64,000 nt of DNA from Diplolepis rosae (Eukaryota; Arthropoda; Insecta; Hymenoptera; Diplolepididae), in NCBI GenBank assembly GCA_030998225.1, contig JAPYXD010000752.1:16198501-16262500 (forward strand), given 5' to 3'. This document shows positions 18,884 through 30,400 of the stretch, piece after piece (within the stretch, counting starts at the first letter, position 1; each line of letters begins with the position of its first letter). The notes beneath the pieces were generated by a model. The model was not told the DNA's origin, made no database searches, and worked only from the letters and a program-made list of their open reading frames with translations. The position numbers and the translations under genes are program-made.

Positions 18884-20095
18884 TTATTGTAGGGTTTGCA
18901 AATTGTCCATCCGTCTTTCCGAGGCAGACGAGTATACGCTTTCGGAGCGAAGTTTTTGGCGGGGGGTCATCGACGCTCCGTTCTGATGACCCAGTTTCGA
19001 GTTTAAATTCCCCTTTCTATTTGAGAATTTCTCCCTCCTTAGCTGTATTTCCCTTTCGTGTTTTTTTCTCAAAAAACAATTTTCCGCGGTGTGGTTCTGC
19101 GCGGTGCAGTAAGTACAAAGATTTTCCGAATCTTGTTCTTTTCCTAGTCTGGGACAATTTCGTTTAATATGCCCCATTTCTTTACAATGATAGCATTGAA
19201 GAGAGGATAAGCGTTGACGTTTTGATTCCCTACCTTCTCTCTTTACATCTATATGAGCTACACGTTTAAAATTTGCATTATTTAAAAGGCAGGTGGGATT
19301 CAGCGCGCTAGTGCCTACCCCTTTTTCATGAACTCTACTCCAACTTTTATTTTCTAAGTCTGCCTCCGCGGCCAACTCGATAGCAACATCCAGTGTAGGG
19401 GGTGACTTGTCTTTCATAAAAATTAAAGTGTCTCTATCTAGTCCGCGAATGAAGTTTTTAATCGCGTTTTCAGTGTATTCTTCACACCTTTCCCTACCCT
19501 TTTCGCCGGGATTTTTATCCATTACTTTAGTAATAATTTTATTCAATAATACGGTCACTCTAGTACCGTAGTCGGAAATATTTTCGCCGGGATTCCTGTG
19601 AATATTAGCCAACTCTTGAGTCAACTGGCTAGTATCCTCTCGAGGCATGTAAATTCCCTGTAAAATGCGAAAAATATCATCTAGAGTAGCTCCTACCCTG
19701 TCCTGGATGTACTTCCGAGCTGGTCCTGTTATTTTATTCCTAATTAATATTGTCAGGTAAGGCATTTCGTGGGGTTCCAAAAGGGCCGCTGCAACCTTAC
19801 ATTGATCGATAAACATTATAACGGACATGTTCGTTCCATCGAACTCAGGAATCAATTCCTTCGCGAATCTAAAGCCCTCTCCCATTTTTTTTACAAGAGT
19901 TTGAGTCGCGGGGAGAGTGTTGGAAACAAGAGTTTGATCGGGTGGCGGGGTCACATCCCTGTGTACATTCGTGTTCGACGGGTCGCCGTGTTCCTGTCGA
20001 GACACTTGTTCAGTGTTTCGCGGATTCCGTTTCGTCGGGCGTTTTTTCCCCGAAATGCTTTTACCTCTCCCTGTTTGACAATTTCGCAACATCAT
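18884..20095 (-). CDS. gag: Gag nucleocapsid/capsid protein
   Basis: 403 residues. The N-terminal 70 residues are basic and Pro-rich. The central part (about 75-250) has the helical character of retrotransposon gag capsid (LIPEFDGTNMSVIMFIDQC near 81-99). Two CCHC zinc knuckles follow: CYHCKEMGHIKRNC (301-314) and CTYCTAQNHTAENC (327-340). A basic tail holds the frameshift site. It would form the particle and bind the element's RNA. The frame is intact. The start is the first Met of the open frame, two residues before LRNCQTG. Confidence 0.9.
   Translation of the reverse strand: MMLRNCQTGRGKSISGKKRPTKRNPRNTEQVSRQEHGDPSNTNVHRDVTPPPDQTLVSNTLPATQTLVKKMGEGFRFAKELIPEFDGTNMSVIMFIDQCKVAAALLEPHEMPYLTILIRNKITGPARKYIQDRVGATLDDIFRILQGIYMPREDTSQLTQELANIHRNPGENISDYGTRVTVLLNKIITKVMDKNPGEKGRERCEEYTENAIKNFIRGLDRDTLIFMKDKSPPTLDVAIELAAEADLENKSWSRVHEKGVGTSALNPTCLLNNANFKRVAHIDVKREGRESKRQRLSSLQCYHCKEMGHIKRNCPRLGKEQDSENLCTYCTAQNHTAENCFLRKKHEREIQLRREKFSNRKGNLNSKLGHQNGASMTPRQKLRSESVYSSASERRMDNLQTLQ
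19001..19007 (-). promoter_or_regulatory. -1 ribosomal frameshift heptamer (T TTA AAC)
   Basis: In gag the codons read AAT TTA AAC (Asn363-Leu364-Asn365), giving the slippery heptamer U UUA AAC in the correct phase. The pol frame is -1 relative to gag and has no stop from here to the protease. The overlap to the gag stop is about 115 bases. No pseudoknot was tested. Confidence 0.8.
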
Positions 20096-20778
20096 TTTAA
20101 ACTATAAATATTCTATATTATTAATTATTTATTTATTTACAATATGGAGGCAGAAACAAAAGATAATGTAACTAAATCTAGGACTTACTACTTGATATAG
20201 TCGACGTGAACTGCTTTATTAATCCGAATGCACAACACAATTTCACTATATATGTATAAGGGTCACTATTGCTAAATTACACAATCTTCTTCGATGATCC
20301 GTTGAGTATCTCTCCTGATTCACTCCGTATCCGTCCTCGGAGCGATTTAGTGTCCCTCGATGGATCGTGCTTCACGCGCGATCCTCCCCCGTTGGGTCGC
20401 GGGCGCGTTCGACCTCCAGCGGTGGATCGCACTTCGCGTACGATCGTCAGTCCTAAAATCCAACGTTGAAATCGAAGAGTTGACTTCTGGCAGAAAACAA
20501 TTTGCTCAATTTGGGTGGGTCTTTACTATCGGAGTTTATAGAATAAGGTGATAATCTTCGACAAAATTCATCTAGATTTACAATGAACGTCCAACTCGAA
20601 CATTTGATTAAAAAGGAATTCCATCTCCAGAATCGGTTTCGGATGGTAGGTTGGTTTCTCCTGGTAAGACTTGAATCCAATGTTTGAAGTTCGTGTCTTC
20701 GATCTTCCTCTCCCGAGTGTGGTTAGAGGTAAGCGTGTGACGTGTCAAAATTTAAATTTCCCTCTTCCAGGTGCAGCT
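20096..20778 (-). other. Retrotransposon 5' leader
   Basis: About 680 bases of untranslated leader between primer site and gag. Packaging signals would be expected here, but none is recognisable by eye. Confidence 0.7.
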
Positions 20779-20796
20779 ATCCCACCGCTGCCACCA
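20779..20796 (-). promoter_or_regulatory. Primer binding site, tRNA-Leu
   Basis: TGGTGGCAGCGGTGGGAT on the minus strand, six bases after the 5' LTR. It is the 18-nt complement of a tRNA 3' end reading ATCCCACCGCTGCCA plus CCA, which I recognise as the 3' end of a eukaryotic tRNA-Leu. Confidence 0.85.
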
Positions 20797-20802
20797 ATAA
20801 AA

Positions 20803-22132
20803 TGTCACGTCCCACACAGGGATGACAACCTGTCGAGAGATGGTGGGTCGTTGCTGCGTCTTTTGCTGTTAAAACAGCGAGCCTGGATTCGTAGAGGGAT
20901 GGGCGGGAAGCTTTGAAATAATTCAAAGCTTCATTTAATAATAATGTCTCACAAGGAACAATTTATTTTCAGGCTATATATATATATTTGCTCGCCAATT
21001 CACATGACACAAACTCGAAGAACAGTTTATCAGACTTTATTTATTTATTTGCCAATCACGACACGCAACTCGAAGAACAGTTTATCATTGGACACTATAT
21101 ATTTATTTGCCAATTTACGTAACACACATAACTCACTAAATCGATTACCGTTATAATTAGGTTAATTATAAGACTAACTCGGTTTCAGTAGCGAATCGCT
21201 TGACTTGTACGCTTGTACGTAAATTCGCGACACTCGCGAATTTGCTGAGTTTGAACATGTCCTTTGCCTTGAGGAAATCTCAAGGAAAACGATTTTCGCT
21301 CGAGTATCACGATCCGAAAACTCGAAGTCAAAAACAAATCTGCCTCCACCAAAAGTGGTGGAGCCGTTTTCTCGGGGTTGTAAGATGCATTTCCAATCCC
21401 AAAATCCACCCTCGCGCCTTCGCTCAGCCAATTACAATCCGTGGGGCGTGAGAGAAGCGCGCGCAATTTTCGGGCCTACACGTGGGACAGTGACCATTGT
21501 TGCCACCGAGTTCCCAAGAGATCCCAACATATGGTTCCTTTTGAGGATTTAGAGATCGTAAAGAAACATAAATTATACCTAGCCCTTTCACTTCTTAAAA
21601 TGCGTCGCAAGGAAATTTGACTCTTTCCTGAACTCCAGCGGGTCCTGGAAATGCAAACATGTGGTCCAGTTTTATGATATGCTCTTCAGTTTTTCTCGGT
21701 TTTAGTAAGTGGACAAAGGGTATTTTTCAGAGTTGCTTTAAACACAGTTTGAGAGTGAGATCTTTGTTAACTTAGATTTATGAGGTTTTTGGAAAGTTGT
21801 GAATTTGTTTCTCAAAACTCGTAAAAGTCAGGGATGTTTACATTTTCCAGATCCGTAAGAGTTCGTTAAACTATAAATTTGATTTGAACGGAGACTTCCT
21901 TGAAGGCAAAAGACAAGCTCTTATTCTTTGGCTTGTAATTTACAACCTTTTCGTTTTATTAACAAGATTTCGTTGTTTTTCTTATTACTATAATTCAATC
22001 TTACATTTGAAATCGCCCGCGTATGTGGATAAGGTAGAGTTCATGACGCTGATTCGATAATCGCGAGAACGAGCTCGTTTTATAACCTATAGGTGGCGTT
22101 CTAATTAATTAGTATTTCATTCGTATGTTACA
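20803..22132 (-). repeat. 5' LTR (right copy)
   Basis: 1,330 bp, the partner of 13116-14445. On the element's strand several AATAAA hexamers occur near 21033-21047 and a TATATATA run near 20985. Confidence 0.95.
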
Positions 22133-22252
22133 GATTTTTCTGGCCATTTGTTCCACAGGAACAAGAAGCCATTAAGAAAAAGAAATCATTGAGCATAATT
22201 TATTTTAGTGTGGTTTTATGGGGTAGAGGGGGGTAATTTCATGAATGTTAAG
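22133..22252. repeat. Right copy of the 120-bp duplication flanking the LTR element
   Basis: It abuts the right LTR and by eye is identical to 12996-13115. After it the sequence becomes unique (ATAGTCGATTTCG). Confidence 0.95.
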
Positions 22253-22620
22253 ATAGTCGATTTCGCCACTAGAGGCGCTTTGATTTTAGCGCGAAAGTGT
22301 AAATGGTCTCGAATTAAATGTTCGATAAAATGAAGAATAGGTTTTAGAATTATCCATGGAACAGATCATTATAAATAAAGTAGTGATATTGCAATAGAAT
22401 AAGAGTGATTCGTTATAGAGAAATATATTGAATATGAATGCTGCATATCAGTACGAATAATATGTGCAAATTTTTCTAAATCATTTCAGTCGATTATGTC
22501 GACAATTAGAAGAGTGTATCATTCACCATGATAACCGAACTCTAACATATCGACCCTATCAACCTGTGATTTAGAATTAACGCCATTTAAGACCAGATGG
22601 AATTTTCAATATATATTTGA
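22253..22620. other. Intergenic; one direct repeat
   Basis: TTCTAAATCATTTCAGTCGA at about 22474 recurs at about 22797 inside the tRNA-like unit. No gene was seen. Confidence 0.4.
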
Positions 22621-22871
22621 ACAATTTTTTCTGTGAAAAAAGGAACGCTTCCACTCCGCTGGGTATCGAGCCCAGGACCTTTCGATTGCCGGTCGAATGC
22701 TCTATCATCTGAGCTACGGAGGTTCCACAAAGCTTTTCTCGCAGAATCTATTTACGCCAATTTGGCCACGGATATATCATGAACTATATAAAAAAATTTC
22801 TAAATCATTTCAGTCGATTAAGTCGATACCCAGCGGAGTGGAAGCGTTCCTTTTTTCACAGAAAAAATTGT
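22621..22871. mobile_element. Inverted-repeat unit carrying a tRNA-like sequence
   Basis: Perfect or near-perfect 49-bp arms at 22621-22669 and 22823-22871 include AACGCTTCCACTCCGCTGGG. A tRNA-like sequence on the minus strand lies inside and overlaps the left arm. The arms consist of the tRNA 3' part plus its trailer, so the unit looks like an inverted partial duplication of a tRNA-derived element. Confidence 0.7.
22652..22723 (-). ncRNA. tRNA-like sequence (Pol III promoter type), copy A
   Basis: On the minus strand the D-arm box GTAGCTCAGATGATAGAG and the T-arm box GGGCTCGATACCC are clear, with a TTCGA/TCGAA anticodon stem. The loop CCGGCAA lacks the T33 of real tRNAs, and the acceptor stem pairs over only about five bases. 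A T6 run follows about 20 bases later, a Pol III stop. It is best read as a tRNA-derived element head, not a working tRNA. Confidence 0.6.
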
Positions 22872-23674
22872 TTGAATAATATGTGTTTATCCCATAATTA
22901 ATAATTATGAACGAAATGCGACGAGCCTTTATAATATTTAGAATACATGCTTTGCACAAAGAACTTATTATTCAATGACTTCTCTAAAAAAAACTTTAGT
23001 AGAACGTAAAATTATCATCAAATTTAGGCGTCAGAATGTGGCGACATAGAAATATTATAATTATCCTCCGACTATCCAGGACACATTAATTATATTAAAA
23101 TAAACAAATAGGGACCAAGTGCGACAAGTAGTTTACTTCTAAAGACGATAGTAATTTTTACGACATAGATTTCATAAAAATTATGGGTATGTTATACGTG
23201 ATTCAAAGCTTGAGCGGTAGCCTTTGAGGCTGTGATCCACGTGAATTTAAGAAGGGAAGTAGGGATATAGAGATCTAGAACTTATGCTAATGAGTAGGGG
23301 ATTTACGATTAATACTATTGGCTAGTCGCACTCATTCTAATTAGTGGGAAAACGCAGGAAGGGTATGTGTAACCGCACATCTGACGGTGGAACTCACGAG
23401 ACTTCGTCGCTGTAGGTTATAAATTGTTTGACCTTTAAATTAATCGATCTACGCGCGAAATCTTGACCGATCATTTCCTGTACTTTAACTTTGAGTTGAT
23501 AGTGAACTTTAACCGTAAAGGTCTTTATGTGCTTATTTGTATATGCGCTTATTTTACCTCTGTTATTTATTTGAATATCTGTTGATTATTTATTAGGTGT
23601 ACAATTTTGCTTCCGCCGTTTTTTCCCAAAATTTGAGGCTTTATTCTTAAAAAGTGTTTACCTATTTATGATTC
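22872..23674. other. Intergenic, nothing recognised
   Basis: About 800 bp of AT-rich DNA without a supported gene or clear repeat. Confidence 0.4.
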
Positions 23675-23960
23675 AAAGTACTGTCCGTCGCTAGCCACTA
23701 CATTTTTCCATCTTTCTGGCAATTGTCGGATACCATCTCGAAAAAACGATGCGTCTTTAGAGGCGATTTACGAATCGATTCATTTTTGACTTCTTCATAA
23801 GAACAGAAATGCTGATGAGCCAGGCCGTGTGCCATTGATCGAAATAAATGGTATTCGGAAGGAGCAACGTCTGGAAAGTACGGCGTGTGGGGTAAGACCT
23901 CTCATTTCAGCGTTTCCAAGTAGGACTTGACCGGTCATGCGACATGTGGCCGAGCATTGT
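23675..23960 (-). pseudogene. Mariner transposase C-terminal relic
   Basis: On the minus strand, in broken frames, the reading gives NARPHVA, SYLETLK, EVLPHTPYFPDVAPSEYHLFRSM, GLAHQHF and SYEEVKN, then a decayed end (FFEMV, DNCQKDGKM). This is the segment from the second catalytic Asp region through the D34D motif of mariner transposases. At least two stops and one frame change are present. It is closest in pattern to the relic at 48975-49550. No inverted ends were found. Confidence 0.85.
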
Positions 23961-24633
23961 AAATATGCAAATATATATATATGCGTGTGCATATATGTAA
24001 ACAGATCATCGTTTGACAATGACACTCTTATGCAATTCCGTGTTTGTCAGCCCGCACTTATCCTTTCTCTATGACATTTTTAAAAACGTCCTTACTGTAT
24101 AAATTTTTTTTAAATCGCAAATTTGAAGGTAAATAGATGCGTTTGTCCAAATTAAATTTTTATTAAACATGGTTTTCTGTAACATCGAGGACAAATTGTA
24201 TAACATAAATAATTACTGTTGATCAGCATTACTTTTAGCACTCAACAAAGAATCTATTTGTAACATTGGAAGGTAGTACTTTGGGGACGCTAGAAGTAAA
24301 TTCATTTATAGAGGGTGACGGCGGCGAGGGTTTATTCTTTCTCTGTCATCGATTCTCACTCATACATTCTTGCACGCTATTTGTCTCTTACTCTGTCTTT
24401 CATGAGAGCCATACATTTTTACACAGACATATGAGGTTTTGGTAATATAATAATACACACATGTCAAATAAAATCTAGCTCGAAAAGTGTAACATAGCAA
24501 AAAGCATCAAAAGTAGTATCACATGCGTACAAATACGATTACAAGAGATATCTGTCAAATTTTTTTATAATCATATTAGAGAGTGAATAGGAAGAAAAGA
24601 GAGATAAAACTTAGTAGCCCGACTACAATAAAC

Positions 24634-24680
<47 letters not shown>

Positions 24681-27269
24681 TATTTGGGCAAATAAGTAAA
24701 ACCTCTCTGATGTAAAATGTCTAAATTTTGTTCACAAAACATGCTGGCACTGATAGTGTTTGAAAAGTGAACATTTATTATTTATGACTTTAAATATTTG
24801 CTTGAATGAAATGATAATGATTGAATTACTATTTTGCTTTGTTTTAGTACTTTTCTACGAAATCATAAATGCTGACAAATAACTAAACTTGCATATCGAC
24901 AACTTGAAGCGTCGAGAGCGAACGAGGATCATTTCTATTGGGTGAAACCCATTAACCATTACAACCCGGCTCTATTTTTGTGAGAAAATTCGATCTAATA
25001 CCGATGCACTCACAAGTCTCAAAAATAAGTGCAATTTTTATTTTTTATTCATTTGGTTCCTAAAGTTGCACTTTTATTTTCTTCGTCCTTTGCTTATCGT
25101 CCATGTAAAAATTGAGTGAGCCGAATGCAATAATATTTTACGCGAAAAATTTATTAGCATCCGATCTTTTCTTTCGTGTTTGGCCTAACGTAAAACAAAA
25201 GAAGGTCAGAAACAACGAAATCCACAAGTAAAACATCATTCCATTCGGCGATATAATTAAGAAAGCATAATTGGAAGTCTGTCAAGTCCATTTAAAAAGT
25301 CCATCAATAATCTTCAGATATAGACGCATTTCCAAGCAAGCTGCCTTGTAGTGCTATTTCTCGTTCGCTCTCCAAATTGGTCCGTAGAAGATTGAAAATG
25401 TTGTATGAAAGACCGTATATGAAAATTAAACTTCGAAAACTAAATAAATTTAGTCTGTTTAATTTTATAAACAAACTTACATTTTTTCTTAATTAAAAAA
25501 TTTGCCTTTACTTTCGCGTCATAACAAACCTACTTATTTTTAATCGATTGATTTTGATAATAGTAGAATGAAAATTTGAATACAAAATTGATCTGTCTCT
25601 TACATTTTTGTCACCGGAAAAGACATAAAGGTATAAAAATGTCACTATTTTTACATTATAACTTGCCAGAATCAGAAGCACAAATTATTAAACAATACTG
25701 AAAGTTAATTTGAAGGACAGCTTGTGCTTGGTTTTGATTTTAAAATTCCATGAAATTAAACAATATGAAAAAGCAGAGAATGAAGATACCTCGCAATTTA
25801 TTATATTAAAAAATGAAGAGTTCGTTCCAAGAATAGGTGAAATATTTTCATTTTCGGAAATGCGTCTATATGTAGAACTTGGAATTTACATGAGAAATTC
25901 TGCCAAGTTGATAAGATCTCACAAGCGAACATGTTTCTGCCAAATTCACTTGAAATTTCCTTGTCAAGCAAAGTTAACTGCCAGCTCCCAGGCAATTGAC
26001 CCGGCCGTCAAAGGCGCAAAATCACCAACATCGAAATAGATTTTGAAATTCTTAGCGCTTCCTGTCAAGTAGAAATTCTCTTTCAATATGGTGTATTCCT
26101 TCTTTGTGACGTGGAATTAGACGCGTTCGCTTGTTCACGTTGAACGAAGTTATTATGGAATGTATACATTTGGTTTTTTCTGTTCATATATCGAAGTTTC
26201 GCAGATCTTTTTTCGTTTCGATCTAACCAGGTAAACGTAATTCAAGGGTGCACAACGCTTAATATTCCTCGTTTTCGAAACGCAAATACATTCCTGATAC
26301 ATTGTAGTCTACGTATTGATTTATAGGTGAAATAAGGTCTATCGACCTTAAGGGTCCGTCTCGCAGGCATCAGCGGTGACCCTTAACACAATCACAACTA
26401 GCCGCAAATCACGCATGTGTATAAACAATCTCGCTGCGCCCAATAGTCTCTCAAATTGACTCGGCTATTATCCAAAGAGAAACTATTATTTCTGCATCGA
26501 CTCAACTCTCCAACGGCATGTGTACATTCGCTGCATTTTCTCCTTCTTTTTTTCTACAACTATTACTTTATACATTCAGTAGAGCCGAATAATTCATGTA
26601 ACACCTAAATATCAAATTATACTATAAATGATTACTATACAATGAAAGAGAAAAGTTCGGCATACGATATGGGTATTGTGTGTCATGTACTGTCCCATCT
26701 CCTAATGCATTTACCGACGCGAGTTTCTACCTGATCTAAAGTTAGCTGCGTCATTTGGACATTTCTTCCTTGATGATAGTTTGGTAAATGCTAAATAGCG
26801 GGATACTCTTGTGTACGAGACAGTATGGTGTGTACTGTTGATGAAAGGCTATACACGTCGAGGCGTATGATGATTGCACGCTGCTGGAGAACGGCGTCGA
26901 TTGTAAGCGACAAGTTCTTGCATTCGTTCCTGCCACTACTACAGGTGACATTGATTACTTGTATTTTTAGTATCAGAGTTGTGCGGATTCGATTACTTAA
27001 GCTCGAATCTCTCGAGTAAAATCAAAATCATGATTATATGTGGATCACAATATCTTACAATAATTTCAACACGATTTACATATCCAACACAAACACAGTT
27101 AAAAACAAGATCTTCATGACAGTTCTTGTAGCGAAAAAAAGGACTTAAAAGATAGAAAGCGGTAAGTGACTATTTGTATGTTTGCTCGAGATAAAATCCA
27201 GTACATGTAAAAAATTTACAAGCAAATCATGACTTTGATTTTTCGATTGATGATGGAATCACAATTTTT
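23961..27269. other. Intergenic, no gene supported
   Basis: 3.3 kb downstream of the V-ATPase gene's stop. It holds an AT microsatellite (24631-24677) and assorted AT-rich DNA. The 109-residue frame at 25710-26039 lacks an ATG start and any recognised pattern. The 3' untranslated region of the V-ATPase gene must occupy the right-hand end. Confidence 0.4.
24631..24677. repeat. (AT)n microsatellite
   Basis: An almost pure AT dinucleotide run of about 45 bases. Confidence 0.9.
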
Positions 27270-27480
27270 TCAACCCTGCTTAGTGTACAAGTAAATAGCG
27301 ACGATCAGGCCGTAAAGACCCAAAACTTCAGCGAAAATAAGGATCAAGATCATCCCGACGAAAAGACGAGGTTGTTGGGCAGTTCCTCTAACACCGGCAT
27401 CACCCACGATTCCAATGGCGAATCCAGCCGCCAATCCCGAAAAGCCGACAGCGAGTCCGGCACCAAGATGAATAAATCCC
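27270..27480 (-). CDS. Vha16-1: Subunit c coding exon 3
   Basis: Opens after a TTCAG acceptor (27481-27482 on +) and encodes GFIHLGAG to the stop after YLYTKQG, including Glu139. Confidence 0.95.
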
Positions 27481-30400
27481 CTGAACAAAATCATTTATTT
27501 ATAATGAAACGAGTCATATATGTTAAAAAATGAATAACAAATATGCAAATAAATAGTCTCATCAATTTAAAACCATTTTAAACCCTTAATTTTAAAGTAC
27601 AATCCAACCTCTGTATAAGCTACTCTATAAATGAAGAAAAGAATGCTTACTTGAAAAGGGAGTATTTCGAGGGTTCCTCAAGGGCTCCTGCGATGAGGAC
27701 AGCAACAACTAGACCATAGATGGCAATGATACCTGCCATGACGACAGGAATGATAGACTTCATAATAAGTTCAGGCCTCATTACAGACATGGCTGCAATG
27801 CCTGTACCTGACTTTGCTGTACCATATGCTGCTCCCAGAGCTGGAAGTAATAACCATTAGCATTATTAACATTAAAGGAAAATCAAGAATGTTTTTTTGT
27901 GGATATTATGATATAATTAATTAGTTGAGTTTGAAATTTTTGTCACTGCCTACATTATCGGAGGATCACTAGTCGCGTATCAGATAGGATACGTTGTCGA
28001 CAGGTGTCCTCGTAGACAATTTCAAACTCTTATATCGCAAATAATGCCAATGAATTCAAATATTAAAGAATTTGAAAATACTTTTGAAGTTATTGTAAAT
28101 AATAAACACTCAAAATACTATCTTTTTAATTATTTAACTTTCAAAACATTCATTTTCTAGTCGTAAAGTTTTCCGTTCTCATAATTTGATTTTAACGCAA
28201 GAAGAAATAAGATTATTTGTATAGAAACGAATCAAGTTAGTTGTATTATAAGTGGCACGTAAATTAATTGTTTGCGTTAGTTGTAATAATATACTTTGAT
28301 GCATTTTTCAAAAAATTATACTATTTACAAAAGTTTGGATTTCTGCCACTATTTAAAGAGCTTTACAAATTATCTGAATGATATTTTTCTATCCGATAAA
28401 AATGAACAATTAATTAATATTAAAAAAACTTGCAAAAATCAATTATCAAAACACAGGGAATGCAAAATTCTGTTCATGTAAAGGTGGTCAGGTTCTTATC
28501 TCATAGCTATTTCAGCTTAAATAAGTGGTGTTAACGAATTCGTCTATTCTTTTGGTCTCCTGATAAAATGTATTACACAGCGTTGCCATTGCGACTGGTT
28601 TATCAAGAAATCTACTGACTTTTAAGGCTGGCTACTGATATACTGATTTTTTGTTCAGGATTTGAGCTCAAGTTTAGATTTTATACATTGTAGTCAATTA
28701 TGACTCGGAATATATTTTAAGACTGATTGTATATTTAAAGTGCCCTGAATATGGACTTAATAATTAATTTTTTTTTTTAAAGAACAAAATTTGTCATCAT
28801 TCAATGAAAGTTCAAAACTGTAAGATGTACGTAAGCGCAATAACAACAGGCCATCGTTGAAATCATTAGTGAAACAACTTTGATGCTAAAAGAATCGTTA
28901 AGCAGAATTCACTAATGAGAAGATTTCTGAACAGGCAAGGTAATTCTGATTGGGGTTACTCGCGTCGTTCTCTAAATTTCTCTTTAGTTAATTTGATTAA
29001 TTAACAACGATTTATATTTTAAAAACTTACTGATTTCGAGGAAACTTTTTTCCAGTTTTTTATTTTAATTATTAAAAATAATGATCAGAGAAAAATGTTC
29101 AAATAATTTTTTTCCATGCCTCATAAAATGTTTTCTTATCTGAAAATATTATAAAGCATCATTTTTTTGGAATAATAGTGTGATCTATGTAATTTTAGGG
29201 GTTAATTTCCTGAATACTGTGTTGTTTTAGAAAAACAGAAATAGTTTACACTTTTATTCATCATGGCTGTATATTCTGAACAAATTTCCCCTTTAACAAG
29301 TGTTGCATAAAATAATATAAAATGGATAACAATTTATTTAACTCTTAAGGGTGGTTTTTGCCTGTAAGGAAAATTTAGGAGGTAGAATAAAATAAAAATA
29401 TTTAACATTTTTTACATATTTAATGTATGTTAAGTTTGATCTATCATGAATTTTATATCTAAAATCACTAGAAAAAACATAGCCCTTAATGAGCCCTTAA
29501 TTATAGCGTGGAAATTTTTTTAAATAATTGTAAATTTCTTGTGTGGTGATGCTAGCTTAACGTTGAGCTGGCACCACCATGGTTTTTTTTCAAAAAATGA
29601 AGAACATTAAATTTGGTAATAGGGCATTAAATTAGCCATAAATGAGCCCTTATTTATGATATAGGTATATGCTTTCGAGCGTTACCGAACTCCTTGACCC
29701 GGACCCTTAATTAAAAAATAAGTTCAGAAAGTTCTATAATTTTTAGAGGAAGTTTCTGAACGTAAAAAAATTTTGTTCAGTAATGTATTCAAGATTATAA
29801 CACAGTTCTATAAAATTTATAGAACCTGTCTTTTACGTTCGTTACCGTCCCAGAATTTGTCAATTATTATTTTTAGACATTTGCTCCAACCGTGAAACCT
29901 CAATTACTTGCTGAATTAAATATATTTTGGATGTGCATTAGTCTAATCTCCATAATTAGGTACGTGATGAAATAAATAATATTTTTTCTATAAAAATATG
30001 AAAATGCCATACACTAAAAATAATTTTTATGACATGAACGTATTGTGTGTACTAGCATTTTCTGAACCCTCTTCCCCCAAAAAAGCCTTACGTAATTTTT
30101 GCATGGGCCCTAAAAATTTAATTAGTTCAACTAAGGTAGTGTGGTTAATATATATATATATATATATATAACAAATTATCTATTTATATATATATAACAA
30201 ATTATCTATTTTAACCAAACTGTCTTAGTTGAACTAATCAAATTTATAGTAGCTTTTGCAGAAAATAATTAGTGGGGACGTATTAATTAAAATTACTATG
30301 GAGATTTAAATTTTAAATTTTAAACATCACAAACTACCTATACCGCACCCAATTTATTCCGAACGATCTAATCGCGCGACCAATGAACGATGGAAAAATT

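Larger units (their letters stand above)
13116..22132 (-). mobile_element. Complete Ty3/gypsy LTR retrotransposon
   Basis: Length 9,017 bp. Read on the minus strand the order is: 5' LTR (22132-20803), primer site (20796-20779), leader, gag (20095-18884), -1 frameshift, pol (to 14631), polypurine tract (14457-14446), 3' LTR (14445-13116). Both LTRs are 1,330 bp, begin TGT and end ACA, and differ at only four positions that I can find, so the insertion is young. Pol order is protease, reverse transcriptase, RNase H, integrase, which places it in Ty3/gypsy. There is no env frame between pol and the 3' LTR. Use of tRNA-Leu recalls mdg3/micropia-like elements, but clade placement needs a tree. Confidence 0.95.

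Noticed and set aside
13111..22137. Conventional 4-6 bp target duplication of the LTR element
   Set aside because: TTAAG before the left LTR and GATTT after the right LTR do not match; only the 120-bp duplication is shared.
22652..22723. Functional tRNA gene
   Set aside because: Promoter boxes are good, but the anticodon loop lacks T33, the acceptor stem is poor and the sequence overlaps an inverted repeat; a tRNA-derived element fits better.
25710..26039. 109-residue plus-strand frame
   Set aside because: It begins at TTG, not ATG, and matches no family. Its position downstream of the V-ATPase gene offers no support.
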